Part shown: positions 1 to 8,446 of the stretch, one piece after another | Numbering within the stretch: position 1 is the first letter of the stretch | How the letters are laid out: every line of letters starts with the position of its first letter | Assembly: GCA_947253595.1 (NCBI GenBank) | Contig: CAMXZR010000014.1 | Span: 1 to 22,068 of the forward strand | DNA: 22,068 bases | Reading direction: 5' to 3' | DNA from: an uncultured Olsenella sp. | Lineage (GTDB): Bacteria > Actinomycetota > Coriobacteriia > Coriobacteriales > Atopobiaceae | The notes under the pieces: generated by a model | Database searches by the model: none | Told to the model about the DNA's origin: nothing | What the model saw: only the letters and a program-made list of their open reading frames with translations | Made by a program: the position numbers and the translations under genes

Positions 1-1446
1 TCCGACTACGCCCGGCGTCTCTCCGTCCTCCTCGCTGCCGCCGCCTTCAGGAGCTCGACGAAGATCCTCCACGTCTGGTTCGCGGGCGTGGTCAACAGCG
101 CCAGCAGCCATCGCTGCTACCTCTCCGTCGACTTTGACCGCTGGCGCTTCGCGCGGCTCGACCTCGAGCGCCTGGACGACCTCGAGCGGAGCTTCCGTCC
201 CTTCGTCCCCGTCATGCGCGTGGAGGACGGCATCCTCCGCCCCGTGCAGCAGAGCTTCGACCTTGCCGAAAGACGCTTCTGCCCGCCCATGCGGCACCTC
301 CCGCCCTCCCTCAGCACGCGCAGGCTCAGCAAGCCCGTCGCCCGCGCCCTGGGCTGCGAGCGCGTCTATGGGCTCTCCATAGAGGAGGGCGACAAACGCA
401 ATGTCCTGGCTTTCGACATCATGAGGAAGCTCGTGCCCTCCACCCAGGACGACTCGGTGGAGAGGAACGTCAGGACCATACTCGAGCTTGCTGGAGACGA
501 CCCCGACCCCCTGGTGAGGTCTGCGGCGGAGCGTTGCGTCACCAAGCTCGTGGAGGGATCCCTCGATGAGGACGCCCTCAGCGTGGGTGACGAGTTCCTC
601 AACGGCGACTCCCTCACCCGTGCCTCGGCTCGGGGACAGGAGCTCATGGTGGCGGGCCGCCTCGACGAGGCGCAGCGCTTGTGCGAGGGGGCGCTCGCCC
701 CCATAGATGCGGCAGAGACCTACGCGGACGGCGAAAGGGTCGTCTGGCGCTACTTCTCCAACTTCGTCGACCGCGCGCTATACAACCGTCTCTATGGCAA
801 GGACGGCGTCTCGCTCATGCTTGTGCCCGACGCCTACTTCGAATGCCATGCGCTCCTCGCAGGCTGCCACATCGCGGGCGGTAGGGGCCCGGAGGCCCTG
901 CGCGAGGCGAGGCGCATGGTGGAGCTCGCCCCCCTCGACCGATCGGCGCAGCTCGCCCTGGCTCGCGCGACCCTCGAGGACCAAGGGCCCGAGGCAGCCG
1001 AGGAGGTCCTAAAGGAGGGACTGAGGCTCGCACACGACCCCGAGGGCATCGCGGGAGGCTATCTCGCGCTCGCCTGGCTGCTGGGCCAAAGGGGCGAGCA
1101 GGCCCTTGCGGGTGCCTGCGTAAGACACCTGATGTCGCTCCTCCCCCGCCTTGACCCCTCGAGGCTGGGACAGCTCCAGGGCATCATGGGCTTGCAGGGT
1201 CTGGCGCTCGCTTTCCTGGGAGGGTCGACAGCGACGGCCGATCCCGATGCGCTGCTCGAAGAAAACGGCATCCCCTTGGCACCCACCGCAGAGATGAGCG
1301 AGGTCTTCCAGGACTGCGCCCGCGCGTCCGTCGACTCCGAGGTCTTCCCCGTGGCACGGAGCTTCGTGGGCGTGCTCAACCGCCTCTATCCCAGCGACGT
1401 GCTCATGGGCGTCCTGCGCTCTCTCGAGGAGGCCCCGGACGCGTAG
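1..1446 (+). CDS. TPR-like protein of unknown function, 5' end outside window
   Basis: The reading frame is open from base 1. Twenty-nine codons precede the first possible start (GTG at 88), and they continue smoothly into the protein (FRSSTKILHVWFAGVVNS), so the gene almost certainly begins outside the window. At least 481 residues are visible. The N-terminal half has no domain I recognise. The C-terminal half is alpha-helical with TPR-like units, for example AGRLDEAQRLCEGAL and GPEALREARRMVELAPLDRSAQLALARA, spaced about 34 residues apart. No signal peptide or membrane segment is seen in the visible part. Such repeats usually mediate protein contacts, but the partner and role cannot be inferred. 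The gene ends in TAG, followed at once by a hairpin shared with the convergent CotH gene. Confidence 0.75.
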   Translation, partial: SDYARRLSVLLAAAAFRSSTKILHVWFAGVVNSASSHRCYLSVDFDRWRFARLDLERLDDLERSFRPFVPVMRVEDGILRPVQQSFDLAERRFCPPMRHLPPSLSTRRLSKPVARALGCERVYGLSIEEGDKRNVLAFDIMRKLVPSTQDDSVERNVRTILELAGDDPDPLVRSAAERCVTKLVEGSLDEDALSVGDEFLNGDSLTRASARGQELMVAGRLDEAQRLCEGALAPIDAAETYADGERVVWRYFSNFVDRALYNRLYGKDGVSLMLVPDAYFECHALLAGCHIAGGRGPEALREARRMVELAPLDRSAQLALARATLEDQGPEAAEEVLKEGLRLAHDPEGIAGGYLALAWLLGQRGEQALAGACVRHLMSLLPRLDPSRLGQLQGIMGLQGLALAFLGGSTATADPDALLEENGIPLAPTAEMSEVFQDCARASVDSEVFPVARSFVGVLNRLYPSDVLMGVLRSLEEAPDA

Positions 1447-1449
1447 CAG

Positions 1450-1484
1450 TCCGAGGCCCCAACACCTCGCGCCGGGGCCCCGGA
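1450..1484. terminator. Bidirectional hairpin between convergent genes
   Basis: Arms 1450-1460 and 1474-1484 form 10 of 11 pairs (one A-C mismatch) around a 13-nt loop. It lies between the stop of the TPR-like gene (1446) and the stop of the CotH gene (1523), so it could end transcription from both sides. There is no T-run on either strand, so intrinsic activity is uncertain. Confidence 0.55.
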
Positions 1485-1522
1485 CCGCATGGGCGGCATT
1501 GCCGCGAAGGACGATTGGTCTC

Positions 1523-4423
1523 CTACAGCGCCTTTCTTCCCTCGGCAAGCCCATAGAGACAGTAGTGGCGATAGTAGGCACCCCAGTCATCACCGAACGC
1601 TCGGACCAGGTCCGCATTGTTCGCCCGATAGGCCCTCACGTCGAAGTTGCGGCTGGCAAGGCGTCCCTCGCGCATGCCAAAACTCACAAAGTGCCTGAAC
1701 GCCGCAGCTCGAGAGCCACCGGCGTTCTTGGCGACATCGTGGTTGAGCGCGAGGTAGAAGTCGGGATCGAAGACGGTCGCATAGTCGCTGCCCTCAGAGA
1801 CGACCCTGAAGACGTCCAGGGGACGGTCGAGCAGCCCCAGGTTGTCGCTCCACCAAGCGCTGCGGTTGGCGAGCCACGCGCGTAGATAGCTGACGTCTTC
1901 CTCCCAGCCAGAATGCGCGGGCAGGACCCCGTCGTACGCACGCACGGGATGGATGACCTCGTTCATGGCTTCAGAGACAGCGATGGTGGAGGAGTAGTCG
2001 GCCAGGGAGCGGAGGACGCCACTTGGCGCAGAGTCCTTGCCCAGCAGAACCCCGTCGACGAGCGGAAGGAGCCTGTCCCTCATGAGCGACTTCGCATGCG
2101 CCCTCAGCCTCGTGCTGGGATTGACCCAGGGGAAGGCGCGGGCATGGTCAGACCCCCAGTAGGAGTAGTAGTGGGCGTTGTCGGTTCCCACCGAGCGCAC
2201 GGTAGAGGTGTCGAAGTCCCAGAGGGGGGATGCATACACGGGCACCTCCCCCTTGCCCTTGTGGAAATAGGTGGACGAGAAGAATGAGTCGAGGTTCTTG
2301 GTGAACTCGTTCAGGGCCCAGGTCTTGGCGAGCGAGTCGAGGTCGAAGCTGCGGGCGGCGTCGAAGCGGTTCTTGGAGAGGCCGTTGATGCAATCCTGGA
2401 TGCACTCGCTGATGTAGCGAACGGAGGTTGAGGACGCAAGCTCCGGGCTCTTCAGGACGAAGGTTCCCAGAGAGGTCTTGAACCAGCACTTCTCGCCCTG
2501 GTAGTACGCGTTGTCAAGCTCGAGCAGATAACCCCCCGTGATGTCCTGGGGGTCCTTGGCGCCCTTCACGAACTGGTATGCGTATCCATAGGCGTTTGTG
2601 CCTTGTGAGACGGGAAGCTTGTCCAGGTCGACGCCATCGTTGGCCTTCTCGAAGGCCTTGCCCAGGTCGGTGATGTCCACGCGACCGGGCTTGACCTCGA
2701 CCTTCTCCGAGAGGAGGTACGACCCCCGATACACGCCGTCGTAGTAGAGGTCGACCGGAGCGCACTCGATGCCCAGCATGCCCATCTCGCGTGCCAGCGC
2801 ATGGACCACGGTGTTGCGAAGCATGGTGGCGTCGTCTGCCTCGGCAAGCAGGACCCATTTCTTGTTGGCGTTCGACTTGTCTGAGGTGGCGAGCAGGTCC
2901 GCCTTCTTCTGGAGCGAGAGCTGGTACGGTCGCTTGTCGGCAATGGTCCAGGTATAGTTGCCCCTGCCCTTGACCGTCGAGAGCCTTCCCTCGGCTATGC
3001 TGTCCCTCTCGTATATGCTTTCGCCTGACGCACTCACGGCACTCACCGCCACGGCGGCCTTCAGATTGTGCTCAGGGTCAGACTCGACATACGAGCGGCC
3101 GCGCTCGATGGGGTCCTTGCTCACGATGTAGATGGTCTCGACCTTTGCCGAACGCATCACGACAAGGTCAAGCGCACTCAGCTTTGGAGCAAGCCGCACG
3201 GCAAGCGAGGCGCGCTCGCCCACGGCAACGCCGGCAGCATGGCACAGCTCGGCATACGTCAGCTGGGATTCGAGCCGCCTAGAGGCACCTTCCGCCCCGG
3301 CGTAGGGAGCCACCGCCACGCCAGAGGCATCCAGGAGACGGACGGGTGTGTCGCCGCCTGCATACGAAGGCAGGAAGAGGTAGCTCTTGCCGTCCATCTG
3401 CGTGGATTGGACGCCATGCGTGGTCCCGTCCTCCGAGGCGACCACCGCCCCCATGGTCACTGCGGCACCATACCATCCGACGCCTTCCTCTTTCCAACCG
3501 ATCCGCGAAAGGCCGTCGTTCTCGGTCTTCGAGACCGTGAAGTTATGGGAGCCCGAGCGGGCGTTGGGATTGTACTGGCGATACAGGGGCAGGCCGCTGG
3601 ACTCAGCGGAGTGCCAGCCCACGCCCTCGTAGCGCCAGCCTTCGGAGACGAGCCCGCCGCGCTCGACATCACTCAGCGTGTAGTGATGGTCCCCGCCGTT
3701 GGGGTTGTAGAGCCTGAACACGTCCAGACCGACCTTTGGCGCGATCCAGCCCACGCCCTCGTAGTTCCAACCCGCACGAACGAGGCCGTCTCTCTCCGCT
3801 ACGGAGCTGGTGTAGAAGTGCTCTCCGCTGTTGGGGTTGTACAGGCGATGCACGTCCTCGTACATGGGTGCGGACGCGGCATCACCGTTCGCCGCAGCAG
3901 CGTTGCCGTCGCCCTCCTTTGGGGTGGTACCGCCATTCCCTCCTGAGACGGACGGAATCTGGTCCCCCCTGGTGATGGCTGCGTCCTTCGGGGGCGCGGG
4001 AGCCACCGTGACGGCCATCGGCCCCTCCGCGAGAGGTCCCCCGGCACCCGGGGGCGCGGGGATGGCGGATGGCTCGTCAGCCGAGGGCGCGTTGCCATCC
4101 TCGGTAACCTCGGCGACCGCCGGGCCATCGGCGGTCACGGGAGCAGACACCCCGCCAGCCGGGGCCTCCGCCACAGCAGCGTCCTCCTCCATGGCTTCGG
4201 CTGGAACGGACGCAGAGGGGGTCCCCGTCACGGCCCTGGACATGGTCGCGGGGCCTGCCCCCTCTCCCGACCCGTCGGCTCCGCCCTTGGACACCGCTGC
4301 GACGGACTCGTCTGCCTCCGCCGCGGTGGCCTCTGCGGCCAACGCCGGAGCCGTGGGAAGGAGCGCAAAGGCAAGGATGACGCCCGCCAGGCCGACGAGG
4401 CGGCAGGTACCGACGAATCTCAT
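1523..4423 (-). CDS. Secreted CotH-kinase family surface protein with DUF5648 repeats
   Basis: 966 residues from ATG 4423, chosen because GAAAGG lies about 9 nt upstream and the protein then opens with a signal peptide (MRFVGTCRLVGL, hydrophobic core, cleavage near APALA-AEA). The in-frame ATG at 4456 has no ribosome site and would bury the signal. Order of parts: signal peptide 1-29; Ala/Pro/Glu-rich linker about 30-185; three DUF5648 repeats 191-318 (RLYNPNSGEHFYT...GW.YEGVGW); spacer; CotH kinase-like domain about 480-800 with KRPYQLSLQKK, LLSEKVEV, GGYLLELDN and the metal-site motif PLWDFDTS (735-738); two 40-residue C-terminal repeats ending EGR. CotH proteins are atypical kinases known from spore coat and surface proteins. 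No LPXTG is present, so the C-terminal repeats may provide attachment (inference). The dipeptidase upstream on the same strand has its own terminator, so this gene is probably transcribed alone. Confidence 0.88.
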   Translation of the reverse strand: MRFVGTCRLVGLAGVILAFALLPTAPALAAEATAAEADESVAAVSKGGADGSGEGAGPATMSRAVTGTPSASVPAEAMEEDAAVAEAPAGGVSAPVTADGPAVAEVTEDGNAPSADEPSAIPAPPGAGGPLAEGPMAVTVAPAPPKDAAITRGDQIPSVSGGNGGTTPKEGDGNAAAANGDAASAPMYEDVHRLYNPNSGEHFYTSSVAERDGLVRAGWNYEGVGWIAPKVGLDVFRLYNPNGGDHHYTLSDVERGGLVSEGWRYEGVGWHSAESSGLPLYRQYNPNARSGSHNFTVSKTENDGLSRIGWKEEGVGWYGAAVTMGAVVASEDGTTHGVQSTQMDGKSYLFLPSYAGGDTPVRLLDASGVAVAPYAGAEGASRRLESQLTYAELCHAAGVAVGERASLAVRLAPKLSALDLVVMRSAKVETIYIVSKDPIERGRSYVESDPEHNLKAAVAVSAVSASGESIYERDSIAEGRLSTVKGRGNYTWTIADKRPYQLSLQKKADLLATSDKSNANKKWVLLAEADDATMLRNTVVHALAREMGMLGIECAPVDLYYDGVYRGSYLLSEKVEVKPGRVDITDLGKAFEKANDGVDLDKLPVSQGTNAYGYAYQFVKGAKDPQDITGGYLLELDNAYYQGEKCWFKTSLGTFVLKSPELASSTSVRYISECIQDCINGLSKNRFDAARSFDLDSLAKTWALNEFTKNLDSFFSSTYFHKGKGEVPVYASPLWDFDTSTVRSVGTDNAHYYSYWGSDHARAFPWVNPSTRLRAHAKSLMRDRLLPLVDGVLLGKDSAPSGVLRSLADYSSTIAVSEAMNEVIHPVRAYDGVLPAHSGWEEDVSYLRAWLANRSAWWSDNLGLLDRPLDVFRVVSEGSDYATVFDPDFYLALNHDVAKNAGGSRAAAFRHFVSFGMREGRLASRNFDVRAYRANNADLVRAFGDDWGAYYRHYCLYGLAEGRKAL
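1526..1771 (-). repeat. Two 40-residue C-terminal surface-protein repeats
   Basis: Coding repeats with the pattern FD..FY...N.DV/L...FG....A..HF...G..EGR. The first has FDPDFYLALNHDV and GMREGRLAS; the second has FDVRAYRANNADLVRAFG and GLAEGRKAL, at the extreme C terminus. Similar units occur at the ends of secreted proteins of Gram-positive bacteria. A wall-binding role is an inference from position. Confidence 0.6.
3473..3853 (-). repeat. Three DUF5648 repeats inside the CotH protein
   Basis: Three units of about 40 residues, each opening with (R/Q)(L/Q)YNPN and closing with GW.(Y/E)EGVGW. The first two are close copies; the third carries a two-residue insertion (NARSGSHNFT) and is more diverged. 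DUF5648 units are found in extracellular proteins, often beside hydrolase or binding domains. Confidence 0.85.
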
Positions 4424-4521
4424 GAATGGGGGCCTTTCTTCGTGGACTTTCAGCACCCATACGCTATAGGCGTGTGGGCCTGGAGCCAGGGCGCGGAAGC
4501 TGCGGGCACGCCCAACGAACG

Positions 4522-4555
4522 GCGACCGGGACGGACCAGTTGCCGTCCCGGTCGC
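4522..4555 (-). terminator. Intrinsic-type hairpin after the first M20 dipeptidase
   Basis: Perfect 13-bp inverted repeat (4522-4534 with 4543-4555) and an 8-nt loop, 31 bases past the stop of the dipeptidase gene. On the minus strand the sequence after it is only mildly T-rich. It separates the dipeptidase transcript from the CotH gene. Confidence 0.75.
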
Positions 4556-4585
4556 GACAATGCGACTCCGCGAGCTGGACCAGGG

Positions 4586-5998
4586 CTAGAAATCGAGCTC
4601 CATGAGCCGTGCGATGCTCACGATGTAGATCTCGAGGGCGCGCTTGAACTGCGCCTCCTCGAAGCCCTCATCGGCACTGTGCTCTGCGCCGACCCAGTCG
4701 GGCATGGGGAAGTGGGGGTCGTTGGGACCAAAGGCACCGCCTGCCTTGAAGTGACGGGCATAGGTCCCGCCGCCGATGGTGTAGGGTTGGTCGCTGCGGC
4801 CGGAGTACTCGTTGTAGGTGCGCACGAGCGTCTGGATGCCGTCGGTGTTGGGGTCGGTGTAGAAGGGCACCATGTCGAGGTCAATGGTCAGCTCGCAGCC
4901 ATGGGCCTCACAGAGCGCCGTGACCTCGGCGGTGATCTTCTCGGACGTGATCGACTTGGGGTAGCGCGAGTCGATGGTCTGCTCGAAGACGCCGTCCTTG
5001 GTGCGGATGGTGCCACCGATGCAAGTGAGGGGGTCAAAGAGGTCATCGGTGGCGGCGATGTTGAGGGTCGACCCGTCGGTCGAGCCAAAGACGAGCCTCT
5101 CCATCTCGAGGAACTCCCGCTCGGCATCGCTGCAGAGGCCGTTCTCGAAGAGGTAGTCGACAATCAGCCCGATCGCGTTGACGGAGCCCTCGGGGGTGGA
5201 GGCGTGGGCGCCGATGCCATGGGCGGTCAGCCTGGCCAGGCCCTCGCCGGCGTCCTCGACGTCGATGCGATCTGCAGCGGGGAGCTCGGAGGCGTTGGCG
5301 CGCACGACGGCGACGGCCTCGGAGGCGACCGCGTTGCCTGCGGAGCCGCCCTGGAAGTCGACGATGACGTCAGAGACCCTGCTGGAGCGGATGGTGGCGG
5401 AATAGCCGCCCTTCTCGCCGCAGATCAGGGGGAAGTCGGCGTCGGGAGTGAAGAGGAACTCGGGCTGCTCGAAGTTCTCGATGTACCACTCGACGTCACG
5501 CATGTCGGTCTCCTCGTTGCAGCCGAGGATGCAGCGCAGCGTGTAGGGAAGCCTCTTGCCGGTGGCAGCGACCTTGTCGGCGAAGTACTTGGCGGCATAG
5601 AGCGAGAGGACCGTGGGGCCCTTGTCGTCGAGGACGCCGCGACCGATCAGGAAGCCGTCCTTGCGGGTGACCTTGAAGGGGTCGTAATGCCAGCCGGTGC
5701 CCTCGGGCACGATGTCAGTGTGGCCGATGGTCGCAATCTGCTTCGCGGACTCTCCGGCAAGGTCGGCATAGCCTATGCGGCCCTCGCAGTCGTGCGCGTC
5801 CAGCCCCAGACGTCCCGCAATCTGCAGCGCCTTGCTGAGCGCCTCGTAGGGCGCGGGGCCGTACGGCATGCCCGGAGCGGCGTGCTCCATGTCCTCGACG
5901 GAACGGATGGCCACGAGGGACTCTATGTCCTTGACTGCGTCCTCCCAGACGTCCTCGACGTACTGGCGGACCTCCTTCTTGAGCTCGTCGTCGCTCAT
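4586..5998 (-). CDS. M20 family metallodipeptidase (Sapep/PepV type)
   Basis: 470 residues, the usual length for PepV/Sapep enzymes, which release amino acids from dipeptides in the cytoplasm using two metal ions (Zn or Mn). The metal and catalytic residues are all in place: H93 and D95 in IGHTDIVPEG, D124/D125 in GRGVLDDKGP, E162/E163 in GCNEETDMRD, D186/D188 in TPDADFP, and H440 in GAEHSADEG near the C terminus. The lid-domain segment GIGAHASTPEGS is also present. The start ATG 5998 is preceded by AAAGGAG with 5-nt spacing. No signal peptide. A second paralog lies at 6939-8363. The gene is divergent from the HAD gene and ends in its own hairpin, so it is probably monocistronic. Substrate preference cannot be read from the sequence. 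Confidence 0.95.
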   Translation of the reverse strand: MSDDELKKEVRQYVEDVWEDAVKDIESLVAIRSVEDMEHAAPGMPYGPAPYEALSKALQIAGRLGLDAHDCEGRIGYADLAGESAKQIATIGHTDIVPEGTGWHYDPFKVTRKDGFLIGRGVLDDKGPTVLSLYAAKYFADKVAATGKRLPYTLRCILGCNEETDMRDVEWYIENFEQPEFLFTPDADFPLICGEKGGYSATIRSSRVSDVIVDFQGGSAGNAVASEAVAVVRANASELPAADRIDVEDAGEGLARLTAHGIGAHASTPEGSVNAIGLIVDYLFENGLCSDAEREFLEMERLVFGSTDGSTLNIAATDDLFDPLTCIGGTIRTKDGVFEQTIDSRYPKSITSEKITAEVTALCEAHGCELTIDLDMVPFYTDPNTDGIQTLVRTYNEYSGRSDQPYTIGGGTYARHFKAGGAFGPNDPHFPMPDWVGAEHSADEGFEEAQFKRALEIYIVSIARLMELDF

Positions 5999-6142
5999 GT
6001 TGCTCCTTTCGCATAGAAGCGGTTCGTTATTGCAACATCGTCAGGTTAGCATGGACCGGGCGCAGCTTCTTCCCACCCGCGGACTATTGCGGCAAGCGGA
6101 GGCCATCGCACCGTCCGGCGCTGCCCTGCGGACATGGGACGC

Positions 6143-6148
6143 TACAAT
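6143..6148 (+). promoter_or_regulatory. Candidate -10 box for the HAD gene
   Basis: TACAAT, one base from the consensus, would place the transcription start near 6155 and give a leader of about 45 nt before ATG 6201. No good -35 element is seen at the right distance, so this is a weak call. Confidence 0.35.
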
Positions 6149-6200
6149 GGGCCGCATGGCCGCACGCCAAGGTGACGCCCACGAAGACGAGAGGAGCCCC

Positions 6201-6863
6201 ATGGCCCCGCAGGAACTCTGGCCTCCCCGCTTCTCTGCGGCGATATTCGACTTCGACGGCACGCTGAGCGACACCTCGGGAATCTGGCGGCAGGTCGACG
6301 AGGCGTTCCTGAACTCGCGCGGACTCCCCTACGAGGAGGACTACCCCCAAGTCATGAACGCCCTGGGGTTCGCGGCGGGAGCGGCCTACACCATCCGGCG
6401 CTTCGGACTCACCGAGACGGTGGACGAGATCTGCGACGAGTGGAACCGCCTGGGGAGGGCCCTCTACGAGTCGCAGGCAAGCCTGAGACCCGGCGCGGCA
6501 CGCTACCTGCGCGAGCTGAGGTCGGAGGGGATCCCCGTGGGGCTGGCGACGACCAACGCCCCGGAGGTGCTCCTGAGCATGCGGAGGGTCAGGCTCCACG
6601 ACCTCTTTGACGTGGTGGTAACCAACCGCGAGGTCATGGTGCCCAAGAGCGAGCCCGACATCTACCTCGAGTGCGCGACCAGGCTCGGGGCAGCCCCGGC
6701 CCAGACCATCGTCTTCGAGGACATCGTGCCCGGTACGCGTGCCGCCCGTGGCGCGGGCTTCCTCACCTGCGGCGTGCGCTGCGACGACCCGACCCAGGAG
6801 GCCGCTGCGCTCAGGGATGCTGCCAACCTCTGGCTGGACGACTGGTGCGACATCAGGCTCTAG
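6201..6863 (+). CDS. HAD superfamily hydrolase (beta-phosphoglucomutase/phosphatase-like)
   Basis: 220 residues, typical of subfamily IA HAD enzymes, which use an aspartate nucleophile to remove or move phosphate groups. Motif I is FDFDGTLSD with D17 as nucleophile and D19 as acid/base; motif II is ATTNAPE (T117/T118); the motif III lysine is K149 in VPKSEPDIY; motif IV is VFEDIVPGT (E173, D174). A helical cap lies between motifs I and II (about 25-95). ATG 6201 was chosen because GAGAGGAG sits just upstream, and the protein reaches motif I after 14 residues. In-frame ATGs at 6147 and 6156 are alternatives but coincide with the putative -10 region. The gene lies between two dipeptidase genes on the opposite strand. 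The physiological substrate is unknown. Confidence 0.92.
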   Translation: MAPQELWPPRFSAAIFDFDGTLSDTSGIWRQVDEAFLNSRGLPYEEDYPQVMNALGFAAGAAYTIRRFGLTETVDEICDEWNRLGRALYESQASLRPGAARYLRELRSEGIPVGLATTNAPEVLLSMRRVRLHDLFDVVVTNREVMVPKSEPDIYLECATRLGAAPAQTIVFEDIVPGTRAARGAGFLTCGVRCDDPTQEAAALRDAANLWLDDWCDIRL

Positions 6864-6867
6864 GGAA

Positions 6868-6900
6868 CCGCCCCGCGTCATCGAGCGAGACGCAGGGCGG
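6868..6900. terminator. Bidirectional hairpin between HAD and second dipeptidase genes
   Basis: Arms 6868-6879 and 6889-6900 give 11 of 12 pairs with a 9-nt loop. The hairpin starts 5 bases after the HAD stop and lies 38 bases past the stop of the convergent dipeptidase gene, so it can serve both. No clear T-run. Confidence 0.6.
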
Positions 6901-6938
6901 AAGGCGGAGAGGGTCTGTCAAATGCCGGGGGCGGGGGA

Positions 6939-8363
6939 CTAGAGCTGCATGAGCCTCCAGATGGCAAGGACGTAGACCTTGAGCGCACGGCACAGGCTGG
7001 CCTCGCTCACGCCCTCGTCTGCCCCATGCTCGGGACCCACCCAGCTGGGCGTGTCCTCCTTGGGCTCGTGCGGCCCAAAAGCGCAAGCTTTCTTGAATAG
7101 ACGGGCGTAGGTTCCGCCGCCTATGACGAAGGCCCCGCTCTTCCCACCCACGTAGTCGTCGTAGCTCTGGAGCAGGCAGCGAATCTCGGGGCTCTTCGGG
7201 TCAATGTAGAAGGGGACCTTGTCCTGGTCGACGGCAAAGCTGGCGCCATGCACCTCCGCGAGCGAGGACAGGCGCTCGCGGAGCGTGTCCCCGTCGATGC
7301 TCGTGGGGTAGCGGCTGTCCACGGTCTGGACGAGACGACCCCCTTCCGTGCGCACGGTGCCCCCGATGACGGTGAGGGGACCGAACTTCTCGTCGGAAGT
7401 CTTGATTCCCAGCGCCGCGCCGTCATGGCCCGAGGCGCAGAGCGCATGCTGGAGCTCGAGAAAGTCCCTCTCCCCCGCGCTGCAGAGGTCGTTTGCGAGC
7501 AGGTAGTCCACGAGCAGGCCGATGGCGTTGAGGGTGCCCTCGGGGAGCGAGGCGTGCCCTCCCCTGCCCGTCGCCACGATGCGCGCGAGACCGGAAGGTT
7601 CCTCCGCCACCTCGATGCCCACTGCCGGGGGAAGCTCGGAGGACCTGGCTCGCACGAGCGCCTCGGCACGACCGGGGATGGCGTTTGCGACGGTGCCGCC
7701 ATCCATCCGGACGATGCGACTCCCCCCCTCGCCCCCAAAGGCGCGGGCGGAGGTGAAGTGGCCGTGGAAGACGCCCTTCTCGCCGCAGATCAGGGGGAAG
7801 TCGGCGTCGGGAGAGAAGCAGAAGTCGGGCTCCTCGTAGTGGGCGAGGTACCACCTGAGGTCGCCCATCGTGGTCTCCTCGGCATTGCCCACGATGCAGC
7901 GCAGTGTGCGAGGAAGCCGCTCGCCCGTCTGGTCGGCCATGCGCTTGAAGAAGTGCGCGGCATAGAGCGAGAGGACCAGGGGACCCTTGTCGTCGAGGAC
8001 GCCACGTCCGATGAGGTAGCCGTCCCTGCGGGTGACGTCGAAGGGGTCGACGGTCCAGCCAAGTCCCTCGGGCACGACGTCCGTGTGGGCGATGGTCGCT
8101 ATCTGGCGTTCGGAGGCACCGGGAAGGTCCGCGTAACCTATGTAACCCTCGCACTCGTGGGCGTCCAGGCCCAGGCGCTCCGCGATTCTGAGCCCCTGCG
8201 CCAGGGCATCGTGGCAGGCTGGACCCCAGGGCATGCCCGGGCGGGCGTCAGGGAGGTCCTCCACGGAACGAATCCTCACGAGCGAGCGGATGTCCTCCAC
8301 GACATCCTCCCAGACCTCGTCCACGTATGCGTCGAGCTTTTCCTTCAGTTCCTCTTCGGTCAT
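6939..8363 (-). CDS. M20 family metallodipeptidase, paralog of the 4586-5998 gene
   Basis: 474 residues, alignable end to end with the other dipeptidase in this window (same GRGVLDDKGP, PDADFPLICGEKG and IGLLVDYL blocks). Expected active-site residues are present: H93 and D95 (AHTDVVPEG), D124/D125, E162/E163 (GNAEETTMGD), D186/D188 (SPDADFP), H446 (GPEHGADEG). Start ATG 8363 has AGGAGG just upstream. Cytoplasmic, no signal peptide. The two paralogs differ around the active site (G92 versus A92 before the metal His; CNEET versus NAEET), which suggests separate substrate ranges rather than a recent duplication. It is downstream of the DUF2142 gene on the same strand but with an 83-bp gap and its own strong ribosome site. 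It ends at a hairpin shared with the HAD gene. Confidence 0.94.
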   Translation of the reverse strand: MTEEELKEKLDAYVDEVWEDVVEDIRSLVRIRSVEDLPDARPGMPWGPACHDALAQGLRIAERLGLDAHECEGYIGYADLPGASERQIATIAHTDVVPEGLGWTVDPFDVTRRDGYLIGRGVLDDKGPLVLSLYAAHFFKRMADQTGERLPRTLRCIVGNAEETTMGDLRWYLAHYEEPDFCFSPDADFPLICGEKGVFHGHFTSARAFGGEGGSRIVRMDGGTVANAIPGRAEALVRARSSELPPAVGIEVAEEPSGLARIVATGRGGHASLPEGTLNAIGLLVDYLLANDLCSAGERDFLELQHALCASGHDGAALGIKTSDEKFGPLTVIGGTVRTEGGRLVQTVDSRYPTSIDGDTLRERLSSLAEVHGASFAVDQDKVPFYIDPKSPEIRCLLQSYDDYVGGKSGAFVIGGGTYARLFKKACAFGPHEPKEDTPSWVGPEHGADEGVSEASLCRALKVYVLAIWRLMQL

Positions 8364-8446
8364 GCGCTCCTCCTAGTGGCAAAGATGTGCTTCGTCAGGC
8401 CTGCCCCCCGCCAGGCTCGTCCATGCGGCGTGCGACGACGCCTTGA

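Noticed and set aside
4442..6016. 524-codon open frame on the plus strand
   Set aside because: It is antisense to the M20 dipeptidase, whose motifs are complete; the Val/Gly/Asp/Glu-rich translation is a GC-rich mirror of the true gene.
8395..8420. Terminator after the DUF2142 gene
   Set aside because: Only a 5-bp stem (GCCTG/CAGGC) with a G-rich loop and no T-run; too weak to list.
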